A stretch of DNA of 7,798 nt from positions 1 to 7,798 of the forward strand of contig JAYQPI010000036.1 of NCBI GenBank assembly GCA_038145245.1, in the 5' to 3' direction. The notes beneath the pieces were generated by a model. It ran no database searches, had not been told where the DNA came from, and saw nothing but the letters and a program-made list of their open reading frames with translations. Below are positions 1 through 5,804 of this stretch, in pieces. The DNA comes from Fontibacterium sp038145245. GTDB taxonomy: Bacteria; Pseudomonadota; Alphaproteobacteria; Pelagibacterales; Pelagibacteraceae. A program made the position numbers and the translations under genes. Every line of letters begins with the position of its first letter. Position 1 is the first letter of the stretch.

Positions 1-819
1 TCCATTAACGATGCTTTTATAAAATATATTCTCTTTCTTTATAAAGATATCACGATACTGGGCGAGATAATTTTTATAAGAGGTATTTGTTCAACGCTTA
101 TTCTCGGTTTATATTTATATTATAAAAAAAAATTAAGTTTAAAAATTGTTACATCTAAACCTTTGCATCTTAGAGGATTATTAGAATCTATTGCCGCTAT
201 CTTTTTCTTTTTAGGACTGATGTATCTCCCATTTGGAGAATTGTACTCTCTAATGAATTTAGCTCCGATTTTAATTACTGCTTCTGGAGCTTTTATTCTT
301 GGTGAAAAAGTTGGATGGAGAAGATGGACGGCTGTAATTTGTGGATTTATAGGTGTCCTTATCGTTATTGATCCTAATAATTTAAAATTTGGTTTTGCTT
401 TTATTTATCCTCTTGTCGCTGCAATTTTTATTACTCAACGAGATACCATCACTAGAAAATTTTTAAATCAATTTGATAGTTTGCAAATTGTTTTTATCAC
501 CTCACTTTCCGTTTCAGTTTTTTTTGGCTTTGGAATGTTTCTAAATTATAAACCAATTAATTTGGAGATTTTTATTTATATTTTTCTCTCAGGTTTCTTT
601 GTAACTCTGGGTTATTATTTTTCTGTATTAACTATTAAAACTACAAATATCTCAACGACCTCTCCATTTCGTTACACAATAATAATTTTTGGTATAATTT
701 TAGGTTACTTTATATTTAATGAAGTGCCTGCTTTAAATATGATTGTTGGTTCATTAATTATTATCGGTAGCGGTATATTTATTATTTTGAGAGAGAAAAA
801 AATTGGAATAATTAAATAA
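1..819 (+). CDS. DMT/EamA-family membrane transporter, 5' end missing
   Basis: The reading frame is open from base 1 to a TAA at 817-819, giving 272 residues with no start visible. DMT (10-TMS, EamA) permeases are usually about 290-300 residues, so only about the first helix and its start lie outside the window. A TTG at 163 is not the real start, because the 54 codons before it already read as family sequence (a GEIIFIRG-like helix 2). Recognisable family segments are the FLGLMYLPFGE stretch, the NLAPILIT...GEKVGWRRW stretch and GFIGVLIVIDP closing the first half. A second EamA half follows, giving roughly nine helices in total, with the typical basic end (LREKK). This family exports or imports small metabolites (amino acids, nucleotides, S-adenosylmethionine in some relatives) across the inner membrane; substrate cannot be told from sequence. 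Its stop overlaps the next start by one base, suggesting cotranscription. Confidence 0.9.
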   Translation, partial: SINDAFIKYILFLYKDITILGEIIFIRGICSTLILGLYLYYKKKLSLKIVTSKPLHLRGLLESIAAIFFFLGLMYLPFGELYSLMNLAPILITASGAFILGEKVGWRRWTAVICGFIGVLIVIDPNNLKFGFAFIYPLVAAIFITQRDTITRKFLNQFDSLQIVFITSLSVSVFFGFGMFLNYKPINLEIFIYIFLSGFFVTLGYYFSVLTIKTTNISTTSPFRYTIIIFGIILGYFIFNEVPALNMIVGSLIIIGSGIFIILREKKIGIIK

Positions 820-1076
820 TGAAAACATTAAATACAATTGTAGATTTGTTAAAGTCAAAAGCAAAAAAAACAAGTGAAGATAATGATTTACTAGAATTTG
901 AAAAAGGAAAATACTTTTTTGGAGTTGTTAAAAATGAAAACAAATATGAAGGAATTACTATTAGTAGAAAATTTGAGGCTAAATATTCAAAAAGAGTGGG
1001 TTTTAAAATTATCGATACAATTGATGAATATAATGAAAAAAATTATACAAAAATTATGCGATATTTAGATGATTAA
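819..1076 (+). CDS. Small hypothetical protein, 85 residues
   Basis: I do not recognise a family. The start ATG shares its A with the stop of the DMT permease (TAATG), an arrangement that usually reflects translational coupling, and this is the main support for it being a real gene and for this start. The product is soluble, with no signal peptide or membrane segment, and is rich in Lys, Glu, Asp and Asn. Residues 1-20 look helical and basic, while the middle (GKYFFGVVKNENKYEGITIS) looks like short beta strands. The last part is acidic, ending in two Asp. Composition is like the neighbouring genes, so there is no sign of recent transfer. A partner or regulatory role for the permease is possible but is only an inference from coupling. 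Confidence 0.7.
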   Translation: MKTLNTIVDLLKSKAKKTSEDNDLLEFEKGKYFFGVVKNENKYEGITISRKFEAKYSKRVGFKIIDTIDEYNEKNYTKIMRYLDD

Positions 1077-1146
1077 AATAAAATATATTTAGTAATTTTC
1101 TTCTTTAAGAAGTAAATATGATAAATTATTTCTAATAAAAAAATAT

Positions 1147-1632
1147 ATGCCCTCATTTGATGTTGTAAGTAGAATTAACTATCAAGAATTTGATAATGCT
1201 TTAGCGAATTGCTTAAGAGAAATTGGAACTCGTTATGACTTTAAAGGTCTTAATATTTCTATTGAAAGAAAAGATAAAACAATCACAACTCTTGCGCCTG
1301 ATAATTTAAAACTTAAACAAGTAAATGAATTACTGCAAACTCATCTTATAAGAAGAAAAGTTGATCCAAGAGTCATTAAAATAAAAAATTCAGAAACTGC
1401 AACTGGGGGAACTATTAGACAAATTAGTGAATTAAAAGAAGGTATTGATCAGGAAAGTGCTAAAAAAATTATTGCACAAGTTAAAAGTTTAAAACTTAAA
1501 ATCCAAGTAAAAATTCAAGGAGAAGAATTACGAGCCGATGGAAAAAAGAGAGATGATTTGCAAGAAGCAATTGCAGCTATCAGGACTATCGATATTGGTC
1601 AGCCAATGGAATTTGTAAATTTTAGAGATTAG
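1147..1632 (+). CDS. yajQ: YajQ-family nucleotide (c-di-GMP)-binding protein
   Basis: The 161-residue product has the usual YajQ (UPF0234) length and matches the family from end to end. It begins MPSFDVVS, has RYDFKG at 29-34, the basic block with IQGEELRADGKKRDDLQ at 123-139, and ends GQPMEFVNFRD. The family folds as two ferredoxin-like domains. Members bind nucleotides or RNA; a Xanthomonas homologue binds cyclic di-GMP and acts with a transcription factor in virulence control, and E. coli YajQ has been linked to phage phi6 transcription. Whether this copy binds c-di-GMP is not shown by sequence. It is soluble and cytoplasmic. The start is fixed by the family N-terminus; no Shine-Dalgarno is visible before it. 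It stands alone, 70 bases after the 85-residue gene, with a TATGAT -10-like box at 1117-1122 that may give it its own promoter. Confidence 0.95.
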   Translation: MPSFDVVSRINYQEFDNALANCLREIGTRYDFKGLNISIERKDKTITTLAPDNLKLKQVNELLQTHLIRRKVDPRVIKIKNSETATGGTIRQISELKEGIDQESAKKIIAQVKSLKLKIQVKIQGEELRADGKKRDDLQEAIAAIRTIDIGQPMEFVNFRD

Positions 1633-1732
1633 ACTTATTTCTTTTAATTAACGATTTAATCTTTCTGCTAAATTTAGGTTTCTTTTTAAAAGAACGATCT
1701 TTTGATGATTTTCCACTGTATCTTTTTGTCAT
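1622..1732 (-). CDS. Candidate basic microprotein, 36 residues
   Basis: On the minus strand an ATG at 1732-1730 opens 36 codons ending in TAA at 1624-1622. The product starts MTKRYSGKSSKDRSFKK and ends with IKSLIKRNKSNL. It has 11 Lys and 4 Arg against one Asp, no hydrophobic stretch and no Cys, so it looks like a nucleic-acid-binding or ribosome-associated tail rather than a membrane peptide. A GGGG run lies four bases before the ATG, giving a modest ribosome binding site. Its 3' end overlaps the yajQ 3' end by 11 bases in convergent orientation, and it fills most of an otherwise unexplained 145-base spacer in a compact genome. T-rich DNA read on the opposite strand gives Lys codons by chance, so this remains a candidate. 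I do not recognise a family. Confidence 0.45.
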   Translation of the reverse strand: MTKRYSGKSSKDRSFKKKPKFSRKIKSLIKRNKSNL

Positions 1733-1777
1733 ATTGCCCCAAAGTAATGTAATAATTTAAATAATATAATTTTAAAA

Positions 1778-2227
1778 ATGAAGTTTATAAATATTTTTTT
1801 ATTAATATTGTCTTTACTTACAATTCAAGTGTCTGCTCAGCACAAAGACACTAAAGATCATAATCACAAAAGTATTGAAGCTAAAAGTCCATATCCTTCA
1901 GTGGATATTCAAGTTATTAAGGATGCAAAATCTGGTTACAATATTCGATTAATTACTAAAAATTTTAAATTTACTCCTGAAAAAGTTAATAAAGAAAACA
2001 TCATGAATGAAGGACACGCGCACATTTATATTAATGGAATTAAAAATAGAGTTTATTCTGAATGGTATCACATAGAAGATGAAAAACTAACTCAGCCAAT
2101 TAATCAGATTAGAGCAACATTAAATGCCAACGATCATTCTGAATACACTGTGAATTCAAGACCAATTGAAGCTATTGGTGCGATCAAAAATGAAAATATT
2201 GGCAATTGGTATAAGAATAAAAAATAA
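1778..2227 (+). CDS. Secreted His-rich protein with GHAH motif, function unknown
   Basis: The 149-residue product has a clear Sec signal peptide: basic start, hydrophobic core at 4-17, and a likely cleavage after VSA at residue 20. The mature protein starts with a histidine-rich segment (His22, His28, His30) and then a beta-rich domain with NFKFTPEKVN at 62-71. GHAHIYING lies at 79-87, EWYHI at 95-99 and LNANDHSEY at 115-123. The GHAH and NANDHS motifs recall a group of small periplasmic, cupredoxin-like/DUF4399-like proteins, but I cannot place it firmly. His80, His82, His98 and His120 could form a metal site; that is inference. A TATAAT box at 1765-1770 is only 7 bases before the ATG and no Shine-Dalgarno is visible, so a leaderless or very short-leader transcript is possible. 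The stop directly abuts the stop of the opposing rhodanese gene. Confidence 0.85.
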   Translation: MKFINIFLLILSLLTIQVSAQHKDTKDHNHKSIEAKSPYPSVDIQVIKDAKSGYNIRLITKNFKFTPEKVNKENIMNEGHAHIYINGIKNRVYSEWYHIEDEKLTQPINQIRATLNANDHSEYTVNSRPIEAIGAIKNENIGNWYKNKK

Positions 2228-2620
2228 CTATTTACAAGGTAAATCAGATTTTTTCCAACCTTCTCCTGTTGCAGGATTGCCCTCAAAACCATCTGAAATA
2301 TTAATTAGATTTTGATAACCTTGTTGCTGTAATAATTTTGCAGCAGCCATCGATCTAACCCCTGATCTACATATAACTAAAATGTTATCTTTTTTTGAAA
2401 TTTTTTTATCAATAAAATCTTTAACAAAGTTCTCATTTTTTTGCCTATCAGGTCCTAATAATAGAGAGATAAAAAATGTTCTAGAATTTAAAGACTCTGC
2501 GTCAGGTTTTCCAATACTACTCCATTCTTCTTCCGTTCTTACATCAAGAACAACGCTATTCGGATTGTCATTTAAAAAATCTTTAACCTTTTTTGATGGA
2601 ATATTAAAAATTTCACTCAT
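2228..2620 (-). CDS. Single-domain rhodanese-like sulfurtransferase
   Basis: The 130-residue protein is one rhodanese domain of normal length. It shows LDVRTEEEW at 25-33, the catalytic loop CRSGVRS at 84-90 with Cys84 as the persulfide-forming nucleophile, AAAKLLQQQGY at 92-102 and a C-terminal SDGFEGNP...GWKKSDLP segment typical of small bacterial rhodaneses. Such enzymes move sulfane sulfur from thiosulfate or persulfides to an acceptor such as cyanide or a thiol. The six-residue loop and the intact Cys argue for sulfur transfer rather than phosphatase activity or a dead domain. No signal peptide is seen, so it is cytoplasmic. The ATG follows the gabD-like stop after four bases, so the two are almost certainly cotranscribed, although no functional link is obvious. 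No good Shine-Dalgarno precedes it, suggesting translation coupled to the upstream gene. Confidence 0.93.
   Translation of the reverse strand: MSEIFNIPSKKVKDFLNDNPNSVVLDVRTEEEWSSIGKPDAESLNSRTFFISLLLGPDRQKNENFVKDFIDKKISKKDNILVICRSGVRSMAAAKLLQQQGYQNLINISDGFEGNPATGEGWKKSDLPCK
2230..2244. terminator. Weak bidirectional terminator candidate between convergent genes
   Basis: A six-base-pair hairpin (ATTTAC, loop AAG, GTAAAT) lies exactly at the junction of two convergent genes. It is flanked by six T on the plus side (2249-2254) and six A on the other side (2219-2224, hence six T for minus-strand transcripts), each five to six bases from the stem. The stem is short and AT-rich and the T runs are not adjacent to it, so termination would be inefficient. 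The symmetry and location are the reasons to list it. It overlaps the last codons of the rhodanese gene. Confidence 0.35.
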
Positions 2621-2624
2621 AAAA

Positions 2625-4073
2625 TTATTTTATATTTCCAAATGACAAAGTTTTAAGCTCTAGGTATTCTTCCATTCCATATTTTGCTCCTTCTCTGCCA
2701 ATACCAGACTGTTTAATTCCTCCGAAAGGCATGTAGGCGCTTGCAAAAATTCCAGTATTAATTCCGATCATTCCTGCCTCTATAGCCTCCGCCACCCTCC
2801 AAATTCTTGCAATATCTTTTGAAAAAAAATATGCAGCAAGCCCAAACTCTGTATTATTTGCAAGTTCAATTACTTCTTGCTCAGTCTTAAATTTAAAAAA
2901 AGGTGCCACTGGTCCAAATGTTTCTTCATTTGCAAGTTTCATATTTTTATTAACATTTGCAAGAACAGTTGCTTCATAAAATCTTCCACCAAGAACATGA
3001 CGCTTGCCCCCAAGTTCAATACTAGCTCCTTTTTCAACTGCATCCTTAATATGTTCTTCTACTTTAGCAATCGCAGCGTCGTCAATTAAAGGGCCTAATT
3101 GAGTTTCACCTTTTAAACCGTCTCCTATTTTTAATTTTTTTATAACTTCAACAACTTTTTTAATAAAATTATCATAAATTTTTTCTTGTACATAAATTCT
3201 ATTTGGTGAAACACAGACCTGCCCTGTATTTCTAAATTTTCCAAGCATTAATCCCTCAACAGCAGCATCAATATCGCAATCGTCAAAGACGATAAATGGT
3301 GCATTACCACCAAGTTCTAATGATAGTTTTTTTACAGTATTTGCGCTTTGTTCCATTAAAATTCTTCCAACTGCGGTACTTCCTGTAAAAGAAATCTTTC
3401 TAACTTTTGGATTTGAAGTAATCTCTTTTCCAATCTCTTCTGGTTCACCTGTTATTATATTTATAACTCCTTTTGGAAATCCCGCTTGCTCAGCAAGAAC
3501 TACAAATGCAATTGCTGTAAGAGGTGTTTGTTCTGCAGGTTTAATTATAAAAGTACATCCTGCAGCAAGTCCTGGTGCACATTTTCTAGTAATCATTGCT
3601 GCTGGAAAATTCCAAGGTGTGATAGCGGCGCAAACTCCAATGGGTTGTTTAAGAGTTATCATTCGTTTGTCTTTTATTGGATCTGGAAGAACGTCTCCAT
3701 AAACTCTTTTTGCCTCTTCTGAAAACCACTCAATAAAATTTGCTGCATAAATAATTTCACCCTTTGCCTCATTCAAAGGTTTTCCCTGTTCAGCAGTCAT
3801 GATTGTTGCAAGATCATCTTGATTATCAATAACCAAGTCGAACCATTTTTTTAAAATTTTCGATCTTTCATGGGCTGTAAATCTTGACCATTCTTTAAAT
3901 GCAAATTCTGCTGCATCAATTGCTTTAATAGTTTCTTCCTTTGCAAAGTTTGGAACCTCTGAAATTAATTCGCCAGTTGCTGGATTAATAACTTTAATTT
4001 TTTTATCAGAACCAATCCAAACTCCATTCACGAAACACTTATTAATCAGTAATTTTTTATTCTTAATATTCAT
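2625..4073 (-). CDS. gabD: Succinate-semialdehyde dehydrogenase (GabD-like aldehyde dehydrogenase)
   Basis: The 482-residue product is a full-length aldehyde dehydrogenase, close in length and sequence to E. coli GabD. It would oxidise succinate semialdehyde to succinate with reduction of NAD(P)+. Visible motifs are TPWNFP at 152-157 (Asn155 of the oxyanion hole), FTGSTAVGR at 229-237 for the dinucleotide, LELGGNAPF at 252-260 with general base Glu253, GQVC at 284-287 with nucleophile Cys287, EETFGP at 383-388 and PFGGIKQSGIGREG at 449-462. At the cofactor ribose site it has KPAE (Lys178, Glu181), where E. coli GabD has KPAS. Glu there is typical of NAD-using members. The sequence after Cys287 is VSPNR rather than VCANR, so the second cysteine of the redox-switch pair is absent. 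This also leaves room for alpha-ketoglutaric semialdehyde or a related semialdehyde as substrate. It leads an operon with the rhodanese and is divergent from dctPQM. Confidence 0.92.
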   Translation of the reverse strand: MNIKNKKLLINKCFVNGVWIGSDKKIKVINPATGELISEVPNFAKEETIKAIDAAEFAFKEWSRFTAHERSKILKKWFDLVIDNQDDLATIMTAEQGKPLNEAKGEIIYAANFIEWFSEEAKRVYGDVLPDPIKDKRMITLKQPIGVCAAITPWNFPAAMITRKCAPGLAAGCTFIIKPAEQTPLTAIAFVVLAEQAGFPKGVINIITGEPEEIGKEITSNPKVRKISFTGSTAVGRILMEQSANTVKKLSLELGGNAPFIVFDDCDIDAAVEGLMLGKFRNTGQVCVSPNRIYVQEKIYDNFIKKVVEVIKKLKIGDGLKGETQLGPLIDDAAIAKVEEHIKDAVEKGASIELGGKRHVLGGRFYEATVLANVNKNMKLANEETFGPVAPFFKFKTEQEVIELANNTEFGLAAYFFSKDIARIWRVAEAIEAGMIGINTGIFASAYMPFGGIKQSGIGREGAKYGMEEYLELKTLSFGNIK

Positions 4074-4103
4074 GATTTGTTATGTTTTGGCTTAGATTTT
4101 GCT

Positions 4104-4139
4104 TATTTTAATTATATATTTAAATTAATTAAGTTGCAT
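4104..4139 (-). promoter_or_regulatory. Candidate promoter for the gabD-rhodanese operon
   Basis: Reading the minus strand, a perfect TATAAT lies at 4116-4111, and about 17 bases further upstream is ATGCAA, a poor -35 match (3 of 6). Transcription would start near 4104, leaving a leader of about 30 bases with no clear Shine-Dalgarno before the ATG at 4073. The region is so AT-rich that -10-like boxes arise easily, so the position of this gene head is better support than the box itself. Confidence 0.35.
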
Positions 4140-4147
4140 ATTTTAAC

Positions 4148-4175
4148 TTGTCATCATTTCAGGTGTAGATAAACT
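4148..4175 (+). promoter_or_regulatory. Candidate sigma-70-type promoter for dctPQM
   Basis: TTGTCA at 4148-4153 matches the -35 consensus in five of six positions. TAAACT at 4170-4175 matches the -10 in four of six, with a 16-base spacer. Transcription would begin near 4182 and give a leader of about 34 bases carrying AAGGA at 4201-4205, ten bases before the dctP ATG. That is one of the few clear ribosome binding sites in this window, as expected for an abundantly made binding protein. Confidence 0.4.
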
Positions 4176-4215
4176 ACATTACTTTTAAAATTAACAAAAT
4201 AAGGAAAATAACTAA

Positions 4216-5217
4216 ATGTTTAAAAAAATAACTAACTTGTTTGCTGCATTTACAGCAGTAACTTTGTTATCTTTTTTTTCTGCTTCTGCTGCTCCTATTG
4301 TTGTAAAATTCAGTCACGTTGTTGCTGAAAATACTCCAAAAGGTCAAGCGGCTCTTAAGTTCAAAGAACTTGCTGAAAAAAAATTGCCAGGAAAAGTAGA
4401 GGTCCAAGTATTCCCAAGTTCACAATTATTTGGTGATGCAAAAGAAATGGAAGCTCTTCTTCTTAACGACGTTCAAATTATAGCACCATCACTTTCAAAA
4501 TTTGACCGTTATACAAAAAAAATCCAAGTATTTGATTTACCATTCTTATTTAAAGACGCTGATGCTGCTTTAAAATTTGAAAATTCAAAAGAAGGTAAAG
4601 CTTTATTAAAATCAATGGAGTCTAAAGGTCTGATTGGTCTTAACTATTGGGCGAATGGAATGAGACATTTTTCTGCTAATAAAGATTTTAGATTACCGTC
4701 GGAATTAAAAGGTTTGAAATTTAGAATTCAACCTTCTGACGTTTATGAAGCTATGATCAAAGCACTGAATGCAAGTGGACAAAAAATGGCGTTTGCTGAA
4801 GTATATCAAGCTTTACAAACAGGTGTTGTTGACGGACAAGAAAACTCTTTCTCTAACATTTACTCTCAAAAATTTCATGAAGTTCAAAAAACTATCGTTG
4901 AAACAAATCACGGAATATTGGACTACATGGTTGTAGTAAATGCTAAATGGTGGAATGGTTTACCAAAAGATGTACAAAAAGGTTTGTCTGAAGCTATGGC
5001 TGAAGCAACTAAATTTAATAACGATATTGCAAAACAGAAGAATGATGATGCAAGAAAAGCAATCGAGGCTTCTGGAAAAGCAAAAATTGTAAAATTAACA
5101 TCTGCGCAATTAGAAGAATGGAAAAAAGCTATGGCGCCGGTATATAAACAGTTTGAAGCCGATGTTGGAGCTGATCTAATTAAAGCTGCTCAAGCTGCTA
5201 GCGTAAGTAAAAAGTAA
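4216..5217 (+). CDS. dctP: TRAP transporter substrate-binding protein DctP
   Basis: The 333-residue protein is a full-length periplasmic DctP-family receptor that captures an organic acid and hands it to DctQM. A Sec signal peptide occupies about residues 1-25, with cleavage near SASA/AP. The mature domain begins VVKFSHVVAENTPKG. Family hallmarks are NGMRHF at 147-152, KFRIQPSDVYEAM at 168-180 with the carboxylate-binding Arg170, MAFAEVYQALQTGVVDGQEN at 191-210, and SNIYSQKFHEVQ at 213-224. These closely resemble Rhodobacter-type C4-dicarboxylate DctP, so succinate, malate, fumarate or a related acid is the best guess. The family also takes other carboxylates, so substrate is not proven. The start is supported by the signal peptide and AAGGA ten bases upstream. 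It heads a dctP-dctQ-dctM operon and is followed by a strong hairpin, as is common for binding-protein genes that are expressed above their permeases. Confidence 0.95.
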   Translation: MFKKITNLFAAFTAVTLLSFFSASAAPIVVKFSHVVAENTPKGQAALKFKELAEKKLPGKVEVQVFPSSQLFGDAKEMEALLLNDVQIIAPSLSKFDRYTKKIQVFDLPFLFKDADAALKFENSKEGKALLKSMESKGLIGLNYWANGMRHFSANKDFRLPSELKGLKFRIQPSDVYEAMIKALNASGQKMAFAEVYQALQTGVVDGQENSFSNIYSQKFHEVQKTIVETNHGILDYMVVVNAKWWNGLPKDVQKGLSEAMAEATKFNNDIAKQKNDDARKAIEASGKAKIVKLTSAQLEEWKKAMAPVYKQFEADVGADLIKAAQAASVSKK

Positions 5218-5232
5218 AAACTATTAATAATA

Positions 5233-5259
5233 TAAGCCGGCATGCAAAATGCCGGCTTA
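5233..5259 (+). promoter_or_regulatory. Strong GC-rich intercistronic hairpin between dctP and dctQ
   Basis: The 11-base arms TAAGCCGGCAT and ATGCCGGCTTA pair perfectly around a five-base loop (GCAAA). This is the most GC-rich and stable structure in the window. What follows on the plus strand is A-rich rather than a T run, so it is not a canonical intrinsic terminator. The end of the stem lies five bases before the dctQ ATG, filling the place of a Shine-Dalgarno. Likely roles, by analogy with other binding-protein operons, are protecting the 3' end of a processed dctP mRNA and lowering dctQM expression. Which applies here cannot be read from the sequence. Confidence 0.8.
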
Positions 5260-5264
5260 AAAAA

Positions 5265-5804
5265 ATGAAAAAATTCTACGAAAATTTTGAACAGTATTTT
5301 GTAGCTTTTTTATTAGCTTCGATGACTTTATTGACGGTTGTTAATGTTTTTTACCGTTACGTACTAAAGTCTAGTATTGGATGGGCAATGGAAGCGACTG
5401 TTTTCATGTTTGCGTGGTTAATATTCTTTGGTGCTAGCTGGGCAATTAGAATTGGTGCTCACATTGGCATGGAGTCTTTTGTAAATTTATTTTCTGAAAA
5501 AACAAAAAGAGTAATAGCGATTTTAGTCGTTATTCTTTGTTTGGTGTATTCAATTATAATTATAATTGGAAGTTATCAGTATGTTCATAAAATTTATTCT
5601 ATTGGAATTTTAGCGCAAGATATTAAATGGATGCCTCAATGGGTACCAAGAATTATTATGCCTATAGGTTATGGGTTAATTATTTTTAGACTGGTTGAAA
5701 TCCTTATTAATATCATTCTTGGCAAACAAAATAGTTTTAAACTTTTAGATGAAGCAAAAGAAGCCATAGAAGCATTTAAAACAGAAAAAACTAATTCAAA
5801 ATAA
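5265..5804 (+). CDS. dctQ: TRAP transporter small permease subunit DctQ
   Basis: The 179-residue protein has the size and four-helix layout of DctQ, with helices near 11-31, 45-62, 82-104 and 128-149. It carries family signatures NVFYRYVL at 27-34, Trp40 and Glu43 in the first loop, and FGASWAIRIGAHIGME at 55-70. DctQ pairs with DctM in the inner membrane and helps dock the loaded DctP. A hydrophilic tail of about 27 residues (153-179) is a little longer than in many members and is probably cytoplasmic. The ATG sits five bases after a strong hairpin and has no Shine-Dalgarno, so it may be translated poorly or depend on the melted hairpin. Its stop overlaps the dctM start by one base (TAATG), so the two permease subunits are probably made in a fixed ratio. 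Confidence 0.93.
   Translation: MKKFYENFEQYFVAFLLASMTLLTVVNVFYRYVLKSSIGWAMEATVFMFAWLIFFGASWAIRIGAHIGMESFVNLFSEKTKRVIAILVVILCLVYSIIIIIGSYQYVHKIYSIGILAQDIKWMPQWVPRIIMPIGYGLIIFRLVEILINIILGKQNSFKLLDEAKEAIEAFKTEKTNSK

Noticed and set aside
163..165. TTG as start of the DMT permease
   Set aside because: The frame is open to base 1 and the 54 codons before the TTG encode a recognisable family helix, so the true start lies outside the window.
1688..1703. AAAAGA-ACGA-TCTTTT hairpin as a yajQ terminator
   Set aside because: The stem has one G-C pair, no adjacent T run on the plus strand, and lies inside the candidate microprotein frame.
2382..2645. Plus-strand open frame of 87 codons over the rhodanese gene
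   Set aside because: It is antisense to an intact rhodanese with its catalytic loop, and the product shows no family or sensible composition.
2877..3722. Plus-strand open frames of 70 and 78 codons within the dehydrogenase
   Set aside because: Both are antisense to a full-length aldehyde dehydrogenase; the Cys/Ser/Lys-rich products are typical shadows.
4108..4128. TTAATT...AATTAA inverted repeat as an operator between gabD and dctP
   Set aside because: The arms contain only A and T in a region of almost pure A/T, and the nine central bases do not extend the symmetry; chance is sufficient.
5233..5259. The dctP-dctQ hairpin as a standard intrinsic terminator
   Set aside because: The stem is strong enough, but it is followed by A-rich sequence and no T run, and dctQM have no obvious promoter of their own.
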